A stretch of DNA of 64,000 nucleotides from Serratia sp. PL17 (GTDB taxonomy: Bacteria > Pseudomonadota > Gammaproteobacteria > Enterobacterales > Enterobacteriaceae): NCBI RefSeq assembly GCF_017832355.1, contig NZ_JAFIBY010000010.1, positions 1-64,000 of the forward strand, given 5' to 3'. This document shows positions 46,367-55,406 of this stretch, one piece after another. The notes beneath the pieces were generated by a model. The model was not told the origin of the DNA and searched no databases. It was given only the letters and a program-made list of their open reading frames with translations. Position 1 is the stretch's first letter. The number at the start of each line of letters is the position of its first letter. The position numbers and the translations under genes were made by a program.

Positions 46367-47773
46367 TTAATTCTCTCGTGGTGCAAGGTAGTTTTCCGGC
46401 AGATCAATGATAAAACCGATGCCGCGCTCATCAAGCCCTTCGGTTATCCGCAATTGCGCGCCAATTTTATCAGCCAGGTTTTTCGCAATGGCGAGCCCGA
46501 GACCGCTGCCGTTCTGCTGCGTGCCGGGTACACGATAAAAGCGCTCGAACAGCCGTTTGTGGTACTCCGGACGGATACCTGGGCCATTATCACGCAATGT
46601 AATATAGCAGCCCAGCGGCGACAGCGATCGGATGCTAGCTTCGATTCGTGCACCGTTTGGCGCATATTTAATGGCGTTCTCCAGCAGATTGGTGAATATC
46701 GTAATCAGCGAATGGCGATCGGTCTCAATCATCACATTTTCACTCCCATCCAGAGAGAGTTCGACGTTCTTCTCCAGCGCATAAGGGACATGCTGGGCAA
46801 TGCATTTGCTGATTTCTGCGTGGATGTTCACCGTTTCAATCTTCAGTGGGAAGTCTTCCGATTCCAGTTTGGCCAAGTCAATCAGTTGGCGTGACAGCGA
46901 TGCGGCGCGATCCAGCCCGTGTTGCATATCTTCAATGATCTCCTGGCGTTCGGTTTTATCAGCTACCTGGGTCAGCAGGTGCAACTGGGCCAGCACGGCG
47001 GCGATGGGGGTACGTAGCTCGTGCGCCGCATCGGCCATAAAGCGTTTTTCACGCTGGTTAGCGGCGTCGATACGTCCCATCAACTTATTAATTTCTAAAA
47101 CGATGGGGCGAATCTCCTGATATTGCGCGCGCACATTTATCGGCGACAAGTTACCCGGCTTACGGTCAGAGATCATTCTGGCGATTTGCCGCAGTGGTCG
47201 CAGGCTGAAATAGGCCGTAACCAAGAGGGCGACAATGATTGCAGCCAGCGTGACCAGCAGTGGGATGGCCGTGCTTTCTGCCGGATTGCCGAAAATGGTG
47301 GTGCGGTTGTCAAAGGATTCACCGACGATCACCCTAAATTGCTGCTTATCGCTCCAACTGCCGGCGATATGCCACTTCACGTTGCCATAGCTGATGGTGC
47401 CGGACAGCACCGAAGGTGGCAGAATCAACGGTTCCTTTTGAGGTGGGGAGGTGTAAATAATCTTATTATTGCGATCGTAAACCACAAGTAATGGGCGATA
47501 GTCTATTTCATCCTGCATACCGTTTTTAATGGAGTCGATATACATGACTTCGATATCTTTAATAATATTAATATAATTGAGGTCGGTAACGTCTGTTTTA
47601 TCAAGAATATTGGCAATGCCACGTGCAACAAGGCGCTGCTGATTATCAAAATATTTTTCTGCGTCAGGGAAATAGAGATATTTTGCCCAGCCAATCAAAA
47701 CACCCCAAAGTAATAATATCGCCAATACCTGAAAAATGATGGTGCGCATAAAAAAGGATTTAAAACTGATCAT
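46367..47773 (-). CDS. Sensor histidine kinase (PmrB/QseC type)
   Basis: A 468-residue inner membrane kinase. Transmembrane helices lie at about residues 10-30 and 168-190, with a periplasmic sensor domain between them. A HAMP-like linker and the H-box follow: phospho-acceptor H251 in RFMADAAHELRTPIAAV. The ATP-binding motifs are TNLLENAIKYAP (N-box) and LRDNGPGIRPE plus GSGLGLAIAKNL (G-boxes). It overlaps the regulator gene by 4 nt. The signal is not known; four TTAA boxes in the divergent promoter suggest a PmrA/QseB-like partner. Confidence 0.88.
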   Translation of the reverse strand: MISFKSFFMRTIIFQVLAILLLWGVLIGWAKYLYFPDAEKYFDNQQRLVARGIANILDKTDVTDLNYINIIKDIEVMYIDSIKNGMQDEIDYRPLLVVYDRNNKIIYTSPPQKEPLILPPSVLSGTISYGNVKWHIAGSWSDKQQFRVIVGESFDNRTTIFGNPAESTAIPLLVTLAAIIVALLVTAYFSLRPLRQIARMISDRKPGNLSPINVRAQYQEIRPIVLEINKLMGRIDAANQREKRFMADAAHELRTPIAAVLAQLHLLTQVADKTERQEIIEDMQHGLDRAASLSRQLIDLAKLESEDFPLKIETVNIHAEISKCIAQHVPYALEKNVELSLDGSENVMIETDRHSLITIFTNLLENAIKYAPNGARIEASIRSLSPLGCYITLRDNGPGIRPEYHKRLFERFYRVPGTQQNGSGLGLAIAKNLADKIGAQLRITEGLDERGIGFIIDLPENYLAPREN

Positions 47774-48438
47774 CCCTGGCCCTCTTTTTTTAATAAATAG
47801 CCAATGCCACGCACGGTAATAATTCTTTCCTTACCGATTTTGCGTCTCAAATTATGCATATGCACCTCGAGGGAGTTGCTTTCCACGCTGTCGCCATTCC
47901 CAAATAAGCTCTGTTCTAATGCGGCCTTACGTACCACGGTGCCGGCACAACGCATAAGCTCATGCAGTAATCGGTATTCTTTTTTTGATAGCAACAGCAG
48001 TTCGCCATCCAGCGTGACCTGGTGGTTAATCGGATCCAGATACAGGTTGCCCAGGCTCCAGGTTTGGGAGGCGAACCCCGCCATGCGACGGTTCACCGCC
48101 TTCACGCGTGAAATTAATTCCGGTAGTGCAAAAGGCTTGGCCAGGAAGTCGTCTGCGCCAGAGTCCAGGCTATTGACCAGGCTTTCGATGCGATCTCGGG
48201 CCGTCAGAATAATGATCGGAATGTTCTGTCCGGCGGCGCGCCATTCGATCAGCTTTTTTAATCCGTCACCGTCGGGCAGGGTGAGATCCAACAGCATTAA
48301 ATCGAAGCTGCCTTGGGTTAATTTATGTTGTGCATCATGGACCAATCGCACCCAGCACAGCTCAAATCCAGCCAGCTCCAATGCACGGCACAGGGCTTTG
48401 CCCAATTGCAGATCGTCTTCCACTAACAATATGTTCAC
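47770..48438 (-). CDS. OmpR-family response regulator
   Basis: A 222-residue regulator with a receiver domain (acidic pocket E7-D9, phospho-acceptor D51 in LMLLDLTLPDGDG, conserved K in FLAKPFALPEL) and a C-terminal winged helix (SLEVHMHNLRRKIG...TVRGIGYLL). The closest groups by pattern are QseB, PmrA and TctD. It is the first gene of the operon regulator-kinase-acetyltransferase and divergent from a small secreted protein and a MipA-like protein. It probably binds the repeat at 48529-48567. Confidence 0.9.
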   Translation of the reverse strand: MNILLVEDDLQLGKALCRALELAGFELCWVRLVHDAQHKLTQGSFDLMLLDLTLPDGDGLKKLIEWRAAGQNIPIIILTARDRIESLVNSLDSGADDFLAKPFALPELISRVKAVNRRMAGFASQTWSLGNLYLDPINHQVTLDGELLLLSKKEYRLLHELMRCAGTVVRKAALEQSLFGNGDSVESNSLEVHMHNLRRKIGKERIITVRGIGYLLKKEGQG

Positions 48439-48528
48439 GTGGTATCCGGTTTATATCACTACGCTGGCGGCTATATAACTACAACTGTCGGGGGAAGACA
48501 ACGCCGCACGGCTTTTCGCCCATACCTT

Positions 48529-48567
48529 CTTAAGCAAACCTTAATCTGGCGTTAATTTCACGTTAAG
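48529..48567 (+). promoter_or_regulatory. Four direct TTAA boxes with 11-bp spacing (response-regulator site)
   Basis: CTTAAG, CTTAAT, GTTAAT and GTTAAG begin at 48529, 48540, 48551 and 48562, each separated by 5 nt. The layout matches the PmrA-type box (YTTAAK-N5-YTTAAK), doubled. The site lies 91 bp upstream of the regulator start and 61 bp upstream of the small secreted protein, so it can serve both directions. Confidence 0.7.
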
Positions 48568-48627
48568 GGAACGTCGTTGTGATTCGGGTAGGCTTCTCAG
48601 CACAATCATTACCGCAGAGTAAGCACC

Positions 48628-48861
48628 ATGCATACCGGCAATGCGTCACATTTAGCTATCACCGGCGGATTTATTCGCTTGTGCGCGATCTTATTTGTCG
48701 TGCTGTTAACGGTGCATTTTCACGCTGACGCTCAGGGCGTAAATAGCCCAATGCCACATTCATCAACCTTGCGGCCCCAATTGCAGACGGTGGTTTCAGA
48801 TGCCTGTAGTCGTTTTAAACCACGAATAAAAAAACAATTGCGCCGCCTGGTGGCGCTATAA
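48628..48861 (+). CDS. Small secreted protein of unknown function, 77 residues
   Basis: I do not recognise this family. A hydrophobic segment at about residues 13-30 followed by HADAQG looks like a signal peptide cleaved near residue 36. This would leave a 41-residue, strongly basic mature peptide ending PRIKKQLRRLVAL with a single cysteine. It lies divergent from the two-component system, just downstream of its candidate binding site, and 26 nt before the MipA-like gene. The ribosome-binding site is weak. It may be a periplasmic accessory or signal peptide of the two-component system. Confidence 0.5.
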   Translation: MHTGNASHLAITGGFIRLCAILFVVLLTVHFHADAQGVNSPMPHSSTLRPQLQTVVSDACSRFKPRIKKQLRRLVAL

Positions 48862-48887
48862 ACCTCATTAAATATAAGGCAAATACG

Positions 48888-49697
48888 GTGAAAAATACCC
48901 TGGGTTATTCTGCGGTGGCGTTGTTAATGGCATTTCCCTTACAAGGATCCGCACAGGAAGAAGCAAAGGCGTCGTTGACGCTGAGCGGGGGTATCGCGGT
49001 GGCGCCGTTGTATCAAGGGGCGTCTATTTATAGCGCGGTGCCGCTGTACGATGTTCAGGCCGGTTATGGCAATCCAACATGGGGAGATTTTAGCCTGGGG
49101 CTGGGCGGTGCCAGCTGGCAGTTGCCGTTGTCGGGGCCATTCGGCATTGCCTTATTGGCGGGTTATGACGGTGGGCGAGACGAAGACATTAAAACGTTGG
49201 GAGGGCGAAAAAATCGGCTCAAAGGCATGGGGGATTTGGGGGGCGCGTTTGAAGCAGGTATTGAGCTGAGCTATAAATTCGAACCCTTTCGTACGTATGT
49301 CAGAGGGATGCAGGCCACCAAGGCGCGTCGCTACGGCGGTGAAGACCTGGGGCATACTGCCTATGTTGATGTGGGTGTGGCAGCGCTTTACCCGTTAAGC
49401 GATGCGCTCAGTCTCTCTGCCGATTTGACCGCCACGTGGGCCAACAGTGGCTATCAGCGTGGTTATTTCGGTGTCACCCAGCAACAAGCGGAGCATAGCG
49501 CTTTTGATGCCTATCGCCCAGGCAGCGGCATGAAGCAGGTGATACTCAATACCGCGCTGAATTATCAATTGACGCCGGAAATTGCCTTCCAGGGCGGTGT
49601 CGGTATCTATACTCTGTTGGGTGATGCGGCGAACAGCCCGATCGTCGAGAAAAAGGCCGCAGGGGTGGGTTTCCTGAGCGCCAGCTACAGTTTCTGA
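48888..49697 (+). CDS. MipA/OmpV family outer membrane protein
   Basis: A 269-residue protein with a signal peptide (cleaved near GSA-QE, residue 22) and many alternating beta-strands, ending in the outer-membrane signature SASYSF with a terminal Phe. The SGGIAVAPLYQGASIYSAVPLYD start and EAGIELSYKF segments are typical of MipA/OmpV proteins. MipA scaffolds peptidoglycan enzymes; other members respond to stress. The start is GTG 48888 after AAGG. MipA-like genes next to OmpR-type systems are common, which supports control by the divergent regulator. Confidence 0.85.
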   Translation: MKNTLGYSAVALLMAFPLQGSAQEEAKASLTLSGGIAVAPLYQGASIYSAVPLYDVQAGYGNPTWGDFSLGLGGASWQLPLSGPFGIALLAGYDGGRDEDIKTLGGRKNRLKGMGDLGGAFEAGIELSYKFEPFRTYVRGMQATKARRYGGEDLGHTAYVDVGVAALYPLSDALSLSADLTATWANSGYQRGYFGVTQQQAEHSAFDAYRPGSGMKQVILNTALNYQLTPEIAFQGGVGIYTLLGDAANSPIVEKKAAGVGFLSASYSF

Positions 49698-49721
49698 TTC
49701 CCCAACCAGAGAAGGAATAGC

Positions 49722-50468
49722 ATGACGAAAGTTGCACTGGTCACCGGCGCTAGCCGGGGTATTGGCCGCGCCACCGCGCTGCTTTTGGCCCAGAAGGGCT
49801 ATGCGGTGGGCGTTAACTATTTGAAAGATGAGGTCGCCGCACAACACGTTGTGACAGAGATTGAATCCCAGGGCGGCCAGGCGTTGGCGCTGCGGGCGGA
49901 TATTGCCGAGGAAAGCCAGGTGGTGGCGATGTTTACCGAACTGGATGCGACCCTTGGCCCAATCGCTGCGCTGGTCAACAATGCCGGCATTTTGTTTCAA
50001 CAGACAAGCATTGAACAACTCACGGCAGAGCGCATCAATAAGGTGCTGAGCACCAACGTCACCGGTTATTTCCTTTGCTGTCGTGAGGCGGTGAAACGCA
50101 TGGCGCACCGTCATGGTGGGCAGGGCGGTGCCATCGTCAACGTCTCTTCTGCCGCAGCCCGTTTGGGGGCTCCCTGGGAGTATATCGATTATGCCGCATC
50201 CAAGGGGGCGGTAGACACACTGACCACCGGACTGGCGCTGGAGGTGGCGGGCCAGGGCATTCGTGTCAACGCTGTGCGGCCGGGGTGTATTTACACTGAA
50301 ATGCACGCCAGCGGCGGTGAACCGGGGCGTGTTGATAGGGTTAAGGGCAACTTGCCGATGCAACGTGGCGGTACCCCGGAAGAGGTCGCGGAAGCCGTTA
50401 TCTGGCTGCTATCCGATGCCGCTTCTTACGTCACCGGCAGCTTTATCGAGGCGTCCGGCGGCCGCTGA
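49722..50468 (+). CDS. ygfF: SDR-family oxidoreductase YgfF
   Basis: A 248-residue short-chain dehydrogenase/reductase with the cofactor motif TGASRGIGRATALLLAQKGY, NNAG at about residue 87 and the catalytic Ser-Tyr-Lys in VSSAAARLG...YIDYAASKGA. Long stretches match E. coli YgfF, e.g. RINKVLSTNVTGYFLCCREA. The substrate is unknown; the family reduces glucose-like or keto substrates with NAD(P)H. In E. coli it lies close to gcvP, consistent with this window. Confidence 0.9.
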   Translation: MTKVALVTGASRGIGRATALLLAQKGYAVGVNYLKDEVAAQHVVTEIESQGGQALALRADIAEESQVVAMFTELDATLGPIAALVNNAGILFQQTSIEQLTAERINKVLSTNVTGYFLCCREAVKRMAHRHGGQGGAIVNVSSAAARLGAPWEYIDYAASKGAVDTLTTGLALEVAGQGIRVNAVRPGCIYTEMHASGGEPGRVDRVKGNLPMQRGGTPEEVAEAVIWLLSDAASYVTGSFIEASGGR

Positions 50469-50561
50469 AGGTCCGTCGTATGATGCAGTGACGTTAATAA
50501 ACCGCGACGAGTTGGCGTGCCGGGTGAGGGAACCACCCGGCTAACTACGGCAGCAAAAGGG

Positions 50562-51170
50562 TTACTTCAGCCAGCCTTTGCGCTGTGCGTCCTGCAGATG
50601 TTGCAGCAGGTATTTCCACAACTCCGGTTGGACATCAGCGATGGTCGTGTTACGCGCCAATACTTGCTCCAGACTGATGCCGTTCTCGACCCAGCTTTGG
50701 CCGCCATTGTGCAGGTTCATCAGCATCGGCATGGTGCGATCCAGCACCAGCGCAAAGCGCGCGTCGGCAGTTTCGCCATCTTCATATTCCTGCCATAAAG
50801 CGGTGAAATACTCGCGCTGAGTGTCCGGCAGCATGCCGAAAAGCCTGCGCGCCGCGGCCACTTCTACATCATGGATTGCTGCACGTGCCGCCAGATCGTA
50901 GACCAGTACGTCACCGGCGTCGATCTCAACGATGTCATGCAGCAGCGCCATTTGAATCACCCGCTGGATATCTACGCCTTCGCCGGCATAAGGGGCCAGG
51001 CTCAGGGCAGCAATAGCAAAATGCCAGCTATGTTCGGCGGAGTTTTCCTGGCGTTGGGTGCCCAGCACTTTGGTGCGGCGTTGCACGCTTTTCAACTTAT
51101 CGATTTCCATCAGGAACTGGATGACCTGGGTCATGGAGCCGAAATCTAACGCGGGTACAGCGGATGACAT
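50562..51170 (-). CDS. HD-domain phosphohydrolase
   Basis: A 202-residue HD-domain protein of the YfbR/HDDC2-like group. The metal-binding residues are in SAEHSWHFAIAAL (His), LLHDIVEIDAGD (His-Asp) and a later Asp in VLDRTMPMLMNL. Related proteins hydrolyse deoxynucleoside 5'-monophosphates. The real substrate here is unknown. It is transcribed opposite to ygfF and divergent from yqfA. Confidence 0.85.
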   Translation of the reverse strand: MSSAVPALDFGSMTQVIQFLMEIDKLKSVQRRTKVLGTQRQENSAEHSWHFAIAALSLAPYAGEGVDIQRVIQMALLHDIVEIDAGDVLVYDLAARAAIHDVEVAAARRLFGMLPDTQREYFTALWQEYEDGETADARFALVLDRTMPMLMNLHNGGQSWVENGISLEQVLARNTTIADVQPELWKYLLQHLQDAQRKGWLK

Positions 51171-51353
51171 GGTGTAAACCTCAAGGTAGATGGGTTGAAG
51201 CCGAACGATTGTAGACCAGTGGGAGAGGGATTTCGATGGTTACACGCGTACACAGTTTTATTTTGGCGTACACGTGTACACTGAAATTATTCTCAGTTAA
51301 GCTGCCTTGCGGTAATTTCGAACAATGCTGGGTGTTTTGAGGGGTTGTGCTTT

Positions 51354-52028
51354 ATGGGAAAAACGGGCGTAGTGAAAGCCGGTACCGAAGACGTTACCGT
51401 TGCGGCCTATCCGTGGGCGGAAGAGATCGCTAACAGTATCAGCCACGGCATCGGTTTGGTTTTCGGCATCGTCGGCTTGGTATTGCTGTTGGTTCAGGCG
51501 GTTGATAGCGGCGCTGGTGTGACGGCCATCGCCAGTTACAGTCTTTATGGCGGCAGCATGATTCTGCTGTTTCTTGCTTCCACGCTCTACCATGCTATTC
51601 CCCATCAAAAGGCCAAGCACTGGCTGAAGAAGTTTGACCACTGCGCCATTTACCTTTTGATTGCCGGTACCTACACGCCATTCCTGCTCGTGGGGCTAGA
51701 CTCACCGCTTGCCAAGGGGCTGATGGCCGTAATTTGGGGATTGGCACTGTTGGGCGTGCTGTTCAAACTGGCGTTTGCCCACCGCTTTGAAGCCTTGTCG
51801 TTGGTGACTTATCTGACGATGGGCTGGCTGTCGCTGATCGTGATTTATCAGTTGGCGACCCGGCTGGCTATTGGCGGCGTGACGTTATTGGCGGTTGGCG
51901 GTGTAGTTTATACCCTGGGGGTGATTTTCTATGCCTCTAAGCGTTTCCGCTTTGGCCATGCTATCTGGCATGGTTTCGTACTCGGTGGCAGCCTGTGCCA
52001 TTTTATGGCGATTTATTTGTACGTTTGA
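51354..52028 (+). CDS. yqfA: Hemolysin III family membrane protein YqfA
   Basis: A 224-residue protein with about seven membrane segments, of the hemolysin-III/PAQR-like family. It matches E. coli YqfA closely in [40 protein letters not shown] and [16 protein letters not shown]. The conserved histidines and serine are those proposed to bind zinc in the family. Despite its family name there is no evidence that it lyses cells. ATG 51354 follows GAGGGG. Confidence 0.92.
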   Translation: MGKTGVVKAGTEDVTVAAYPWAEEIANSISHGIGLVFGIVGLVLLLVQAVDSGAGVTAIASYSLYGGSMILLFLASTLYHAIPHQKAKHWLKKFDHCAIYLLIAGTYTPFLLVGLDSPLAKGLMAVIWGLALLGVLFKLAFAHRFEALSLVTYLTMGWLSLIVIYQLATRLAIGGVTLLAVGGVVYTLGVIFYASKRFRFGHAIWHGFVLGGSLCHFMAIYLYV

Positions 52029-52064
52029 TCGCTGTCCGGTCTGCGTTAATGCCATGTTGATCCC

Positions 52065-52129
52065 GCGTTTCTTTTAGGTTAGAAAAGAAACGCTTGTTTC
52101 TTTCGGGTATCCAACAAGCCCATGTTTTT
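52065..52129 (+). promoter_or_regulatory. Alternative hairpins between yqfA and the DUF2165 gene
   Basis: GCGTTTCTTTT (52065-52075) pairs perfectly with AAAAGAAACGC (52083-52093). The latter can instead pair with GTTTCTTT (52096-52103), and GCTTGTT (52092-52098) can pair with AACAAGC (52113-52119), which is followed by a T-run at 52124-52129. The structures compete with each other. This could be a simple terminator or an attenuator. Confidence 0.4.
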
Positions 52130-52191
52130 TCGTTCCTGAGCCCGCCATTACACCTTTGGTGTATTCGTTAACTTTTTCAGGACTCATCACG

Positions 52192-52689
52192 ATGATCGTT
52201 CGCTTATCCAAAGCGCTGTTGGTGTGTGCGATTGCCCTGTTTGCCACGTTGGTGGCTTTTGGCAATATCACGGATTACGGTTCCAACTTCGCCTTTGTGC
52301 GTCATGTATTTATGATGGACACTATTTTCCCAGACGCCACCATCACCTACCGCGCCATTCAATCCCCTTGGCTGCATCACGCTGGCTACATTGGCATCAT
52401 TACGCTAGAAAGCCTGACGGCATTATTGTGTTGGGTGGGCGGTTTGCGCTTGCTGTGCGGCCTGAAGCTGCCAGCCGTGGCCTTTAACAGAAAGAAAAAA
52501 ATGGCGGTTGCTGGCCTGACGATCGGTTTTCTGACCTGGCAGGTCGGATTTATGTCGGTAGGCGGGGAATGGTTCGGTATGTGGATGTCGCAGCAATGGA
52601 ATGGGGTGCCCAGCGCATTTCGTTTCTTTGTCACCATTATTCTGGTGCTGATCTATCTGGTGCAGCGGGACGGCGAACTGGACGAGTAA
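52192..52689 (+). CDS. DUF2165 family membrane protein
   Basis: A 165-residue protein with four hydrophobic segments (near residues 5-24, 60-82, 97-118 and 137-158), resembling the DUF2165 family of small integral membrane proteins. The conserved FGNITDYGSNFAFVRHVFMM and GGEWFGMWMSQQWNG segments face the periplasm or membrane surface in a four-helix model. Its function is unknown. ATG 52192 follows AGGA. It lies 163 nt downstream of yqfA; it takes the place of yqfB/bglA in E. coli. Confidence 0.8.
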   Translation: MIVRLSKALLVCAIALFATLVAFGNITDYGSNFAFVRHVFMMDTIFPDATITYRAIQSPWLHHAGYIGIITLESLTALLCWVGGLRLLCGLKLPAVAFNRKKKMAVAGLTIGFLTWQVGFMSVGGEWFGMWMSQQWNGVPSAFRFFVTIILVLIYLVQRDGELDE

Positions 52690-52726
52690 AGCCTCAGGCA
52701 GCAGGCGTGAGCCTGCTGCCTGAGTA

Positions 52727-53719
52727 TTATTTCTCTTCCACCAGTGAGTACGGCAAGGGTTTGATGGCCAACTGGCTGGTTGCGTCATCGCGCACCCGTA
52801 AAGTGCTGTCGGCGTCCAGATCGTTGTTCAGGACAACCTGTACCCACAGCGTACCGTCGGCCAGCTTGGCTGCGCTCAGTACGGTGCCGGTACGGCGCCA
52901 GTTTTCACCCAGTTGCAATTCAACGTCCTCAGCGGCCTCCGGCACTCGCCCGGCTTTGCCTTCCAGCCAGTACAGTGCGCGCTTGTTGGCCCCGCGGAAC
53001 TTGGCCCGTGCGACCATTTCCTGGCCGGTATAGCAGCCTTTGCTGAAGCTAATGCCTTCCAGCGCCTGTAGGTTGGTGGCCTGTGGGATGAGCTGCGCGC
53101 TGTTGGCGCTGTCAATGACCGGGTAACCGGCTTCAATATCCAGCGTTAGCCACTGTTGGCTGTCGTTCAGTTCTGCCTGCTCGTGCAGCTTGTCGACCAA
53201 TTTCTCGGCAACGGCGGTTGTGGTGACCAATAAAAAGCGTTCAGCCGGCAGCGCGAAATGCAGCAGGGTGGTTTCGCCGTCTTGCACGACCTGATGCTCA
53301 GCATCCGGCAGGGTGCTGAACACGTCAGCCAGCGCTGCGCGGGCCTGAAAACCGGCGACGCCGAGCAACACCGCGTCGTTATCAGCGGCGATGGTGAGTT
53401 TGGAAAATACCGCGTATTTTTTGATTTCAGCCAATTGGCTGTCCAGCACGCTGCGGCGTTCCAGATAGGCAAAGCCTTCACCGCGGTGGAACAGACGCAG
53501 GTTGCTCCACATTTTTCCTTTGGCATCACAGTGGCCGCATAACACGTGCCGATCGGCTGGCAGCGTGTCGATATCTGCAGTCACCTGGCCTTGAAGGTAT
53601 TTCACTGTGTCCGGCCCGTTCAACGTCACCAATGCCCAATCTTCCAGCGAGATTAAGGTCAGGGGCAGATGGGAAGAAGCGGAAGGTTGACGGGGTGGAA
53701 ATGGAATTTTATACGCCAT
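52727..53719 (-). CDS. ygfZ: tRNA-modifying protein YgfZ
   Basis: A 330-residue folate-binding protein related to GcvT. The family signature [17 protein letters not shown] carries the conserved cysteine. YgfZ supports the repair or activity of iron-sulfur enzymes such as the tRNA thiomethylase MiaB. Length is close to E. coli YgfZ (326). It is divergent from sdhE, as in E. coli. Confidence 0.95.
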   Translation of the reverse strand: MAYKIPFPPRQPSASSHLPLTLISLEDWALVTLNGPDTVKYLQGQVTADIDTLPADRHVLCGHCDAKGKMWSNLRLFHRGEGFAYLERRSVLDSQLAEIKKYAVFSKLTIAADNDAVLLGVAGFQARAALADVFSTLPDAEHQVVQDGETTLLHFALPAERFLLVTTTAVAEKLVDKLHEQAELNDSQQWLTLDIEAGYPVIDSANSAQLIPQATNLQALEGISFSKGCYTGQEMVARAKFRGANKRALYWLEGKAGRVPEAAEDVELQLGENWRRTGTVLSAAKLADGTLWVQVVLNNDLDADSTLRVRDDATSQLAIKPLPYSLVEEK

Positions 53720-54041
53720 AGTAAGACCCTGCTTAACGTTAACTTACCTGAAGGTGTGTTGGCCCCATGGTAAAAGAGGCGGCGGCCTTTGCAAACTGTT
53801 ATTCACGCTTGCCTCCCCGGCAGCGCTTTTTTTGACATTTAGCGCTTTATTGCGTTTTACGCAGAGAACCTTCTTCCCGGCGAGTATGTCAAATTGTTAC
53901 TCTATAGGCTTGCGGCCAAGGGTACCCCTTGCAGACAGATCTTTGGCTGATGGAATTATATCGCGCCGGTGTTGCCATACAGTGTGTCAGTTGAACCCTG
54001 CGATGGCGTTGCCACGCTGAAAAGAGGTTAGTCATAACAAC
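53720..54041. other. Divergent region between ygfZ and sdhE
   Basis: 322 bp that should contain both promoters. A short open frame on the plus strand looks random (cysteine- and arginine-rich, low similarity to real proteins), so it is not called. I see no further structure. Confidence 0.45.
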
Positions 54042-54308
54042 ATGGATATTAATAACAAAGCACGTATCCACTGGGCGTGTCGCCGTGGTATGCGCGAGCT
54101 GGACATCTCAATCATGCCGTTCTTCGAGTACGAATATGATCGGCTCAATGACACAGACAAAGCGCTATTTGTCCGTCTGCTTGAATCTGATGATCCCGAT
54201 CTCTTCAATTGGCTGATGAATCATGGCGCTCCGCAGGACAGTGAACTGCAGAGAATGGTGACACTGATCCAGACGCGAAATAAAGACCGTGGCCCAGTGG
54301 CGATGTGA
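54042..54308 (+). CDS. sdhE: FAD assembly factor SdhE
   Basis: An 88-residue protein that helps attach FAD covalently to succinate dehydrogenase and fumarate reductase. The key RGMRE motif is at residues 15-19, and the fold is a five-helix bundle. This protein was first characterised in Serratia. It overlaps ygfX by 20 nt, so the two are translationally coupled. Confidence 0.97.
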   Translation: MDINNKARIHWACRRGMRELDISIMPFFEYEYDRLNDTDKALFVRLLESDDPDLFNWLMNHGAPQDSELQRMVTLIQTRNKDRGPVAM

Positions 54309-54711
54309 TGTCCGTATTTCCTGGCGCACCCAGTTACTTTCGCTGCTGACACACGGCGCACTGATCCTACTGATTCTGATTTCACCCTGGCCGGAGGGTT
54401 ACGGCCCAATCTGGCTGGTCCTGCTGACGCTGGTGGTGTTTGAATGTATTCGTAGCCAGAAGCGCATTGCGTCGCGGCAGGGTGAACTACACCTGCTGGC
54501 GAATCAACGCGTGGGCTGGCACGGGCAGGAATGGCAACTGGTAAAACAGCCCTGGATGCCGCGTTACGGCATTTTGTTGACGTTGCAGCTGGCCCAAGGG
54601 AAAAAACGTCGTCGGTTGTGGCTGGCTTCCGATTCTATGGCTAAAGCCGATTGGCGGCATTTGCGTCAGTCGCTGCTGTATCCGCCCACCAGTGATGGCG
54701 AGGAACCCTGA
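54289..54711 (+). CDS. ygfX: YgfX (CptA) membrane protein
   Basis: A 140-residue protein with two N-terminal membrane helices (about residues 16-33 and 37-50) and a cytoplasmic C-terminal domain. It matches E. coli YgfX in the pattern [18 protein letters not shown] and [20 protein letters not shown]. YgfX/CptA has been described as a toxin acting on cell division proteins and as a partner of SdhE; the function is not settled. The start is GTG 54289, inside sdhE. The stop TGA overlaps the creB start as TGATG. Confidence 0.92.
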   Translation: MAQWRCDVRISWRTQLLSLLTHGALILLILISPWPEGYGPIWLVLLTLVVFECIRSQKRIASRQGELHLLANQRVGWHGQEWQLVKQPWMPRYGILLTLQLAQGKKRRRLWLASDSMAKADWRHLRQSLLYPPTSDGEEP

Positions 54712-55406
54712 TGAAGCCGACGCTCTGGCTGGTGGAAGATGAGCCTAGCATTGCTGACACGCTGATTTATACCCTGGAAAGCGAAGGCTTTCAGGTGCGC
54801 TGGTTCGAGCGTGGCGAGCCGGCATTGCAGGCGTTGGCGCAGGGTGCGCCAGCGCTGGCTATCCTCGATGTCGGCCTGCCAGATATCAACGGTTTTGAAC
54901 TGTGCCGCCAGCTGTTATCGCAGTCGGCGGATTTACCCATTTTGTTTCTCACAGCCCGCAGCGATGAAGTTGACCGCCTGATTGGGTTAGAGATTGGTGC
55001 CGACGATTACGTTGCCAAGCCTTTTTCCCCACGAGAAGTCAGTGCCCGTGTGCGCACCATTTTACGTCGCCTGCAAAAACAGCAACGTTTGCAACAGCCT
55101 GCGTTGTACAGCTTTGGTCCTTTTGGGATGGATGAGCAGGCCGCGGCCATCTATTACCATCAGCAGCCACTGCCATTGACCCGCTACGAATTTTTGTTGC
55201 TGAAAACCCTGTTGCTGGCGCCCGGACGGGTATTTTCACGTCAGCAGTTAATGGACAGTGTCTGGTCTCAGGCCGAGGAAAGCCTGGATCGTACCGTCGA
55301 TACGCATATCAAAACGTTGCGTGCCAAGTTGCGCGCGATCGATCCCGGTGAACCGCCGATCCACACCCATCGAGGCCTGGGCTATAGCGTGAGCCGTCAG
55401 CCATGA
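54711..55406 (+). CDS. creB: Response regulator CreB
   Basis: A 231-residue OmpR-family regulator. The receiver phospho-acceptor is D53 in AILDVGLPDINGFELCRQL, and GADDYVAKPFSPREV carries the conserved lysine. A winged-helix effector domain ends in DTHIKTLRAKLRA...THRGLGYSV. It matches E. coli CreB throughout. CreB binds TTCAC-N6-TTCAC tags; such a tag precedes creD. It starts inside the stop of ygfX, which couples it to sdhE-ygfX. In E. coli the cre genes lie in another part of the chromosome. Confidence 0.95.
   Translation: MKPTLWLVEDEPSIADTLIYTLESEGFQVRWFERGEPALQALAQGAPALAILDVGLPDINGFELCRQLLSQSADLPILFLTARSDEVDRLIGLEIGADDYVAKPFSPREVSARVRTILRRLQKQQRLQQPALYSFGPFGMDEQAAAIYYHQQPLPLTRYEFLLLKTLLLAPGRVFSRQQLMDSVWSQAEESLDRTVDTHIKTLRAKLRAIDPGEPPIHTHRGLGYSVSRQP

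Noticed and set aside
53754-54020. Open frame of 88 codons between ygfZ and sdhE
   Set aside because: Its composition is unlike a real protein, it has no ribosome-binding site, and it overlaps the expected sdhE promoter.
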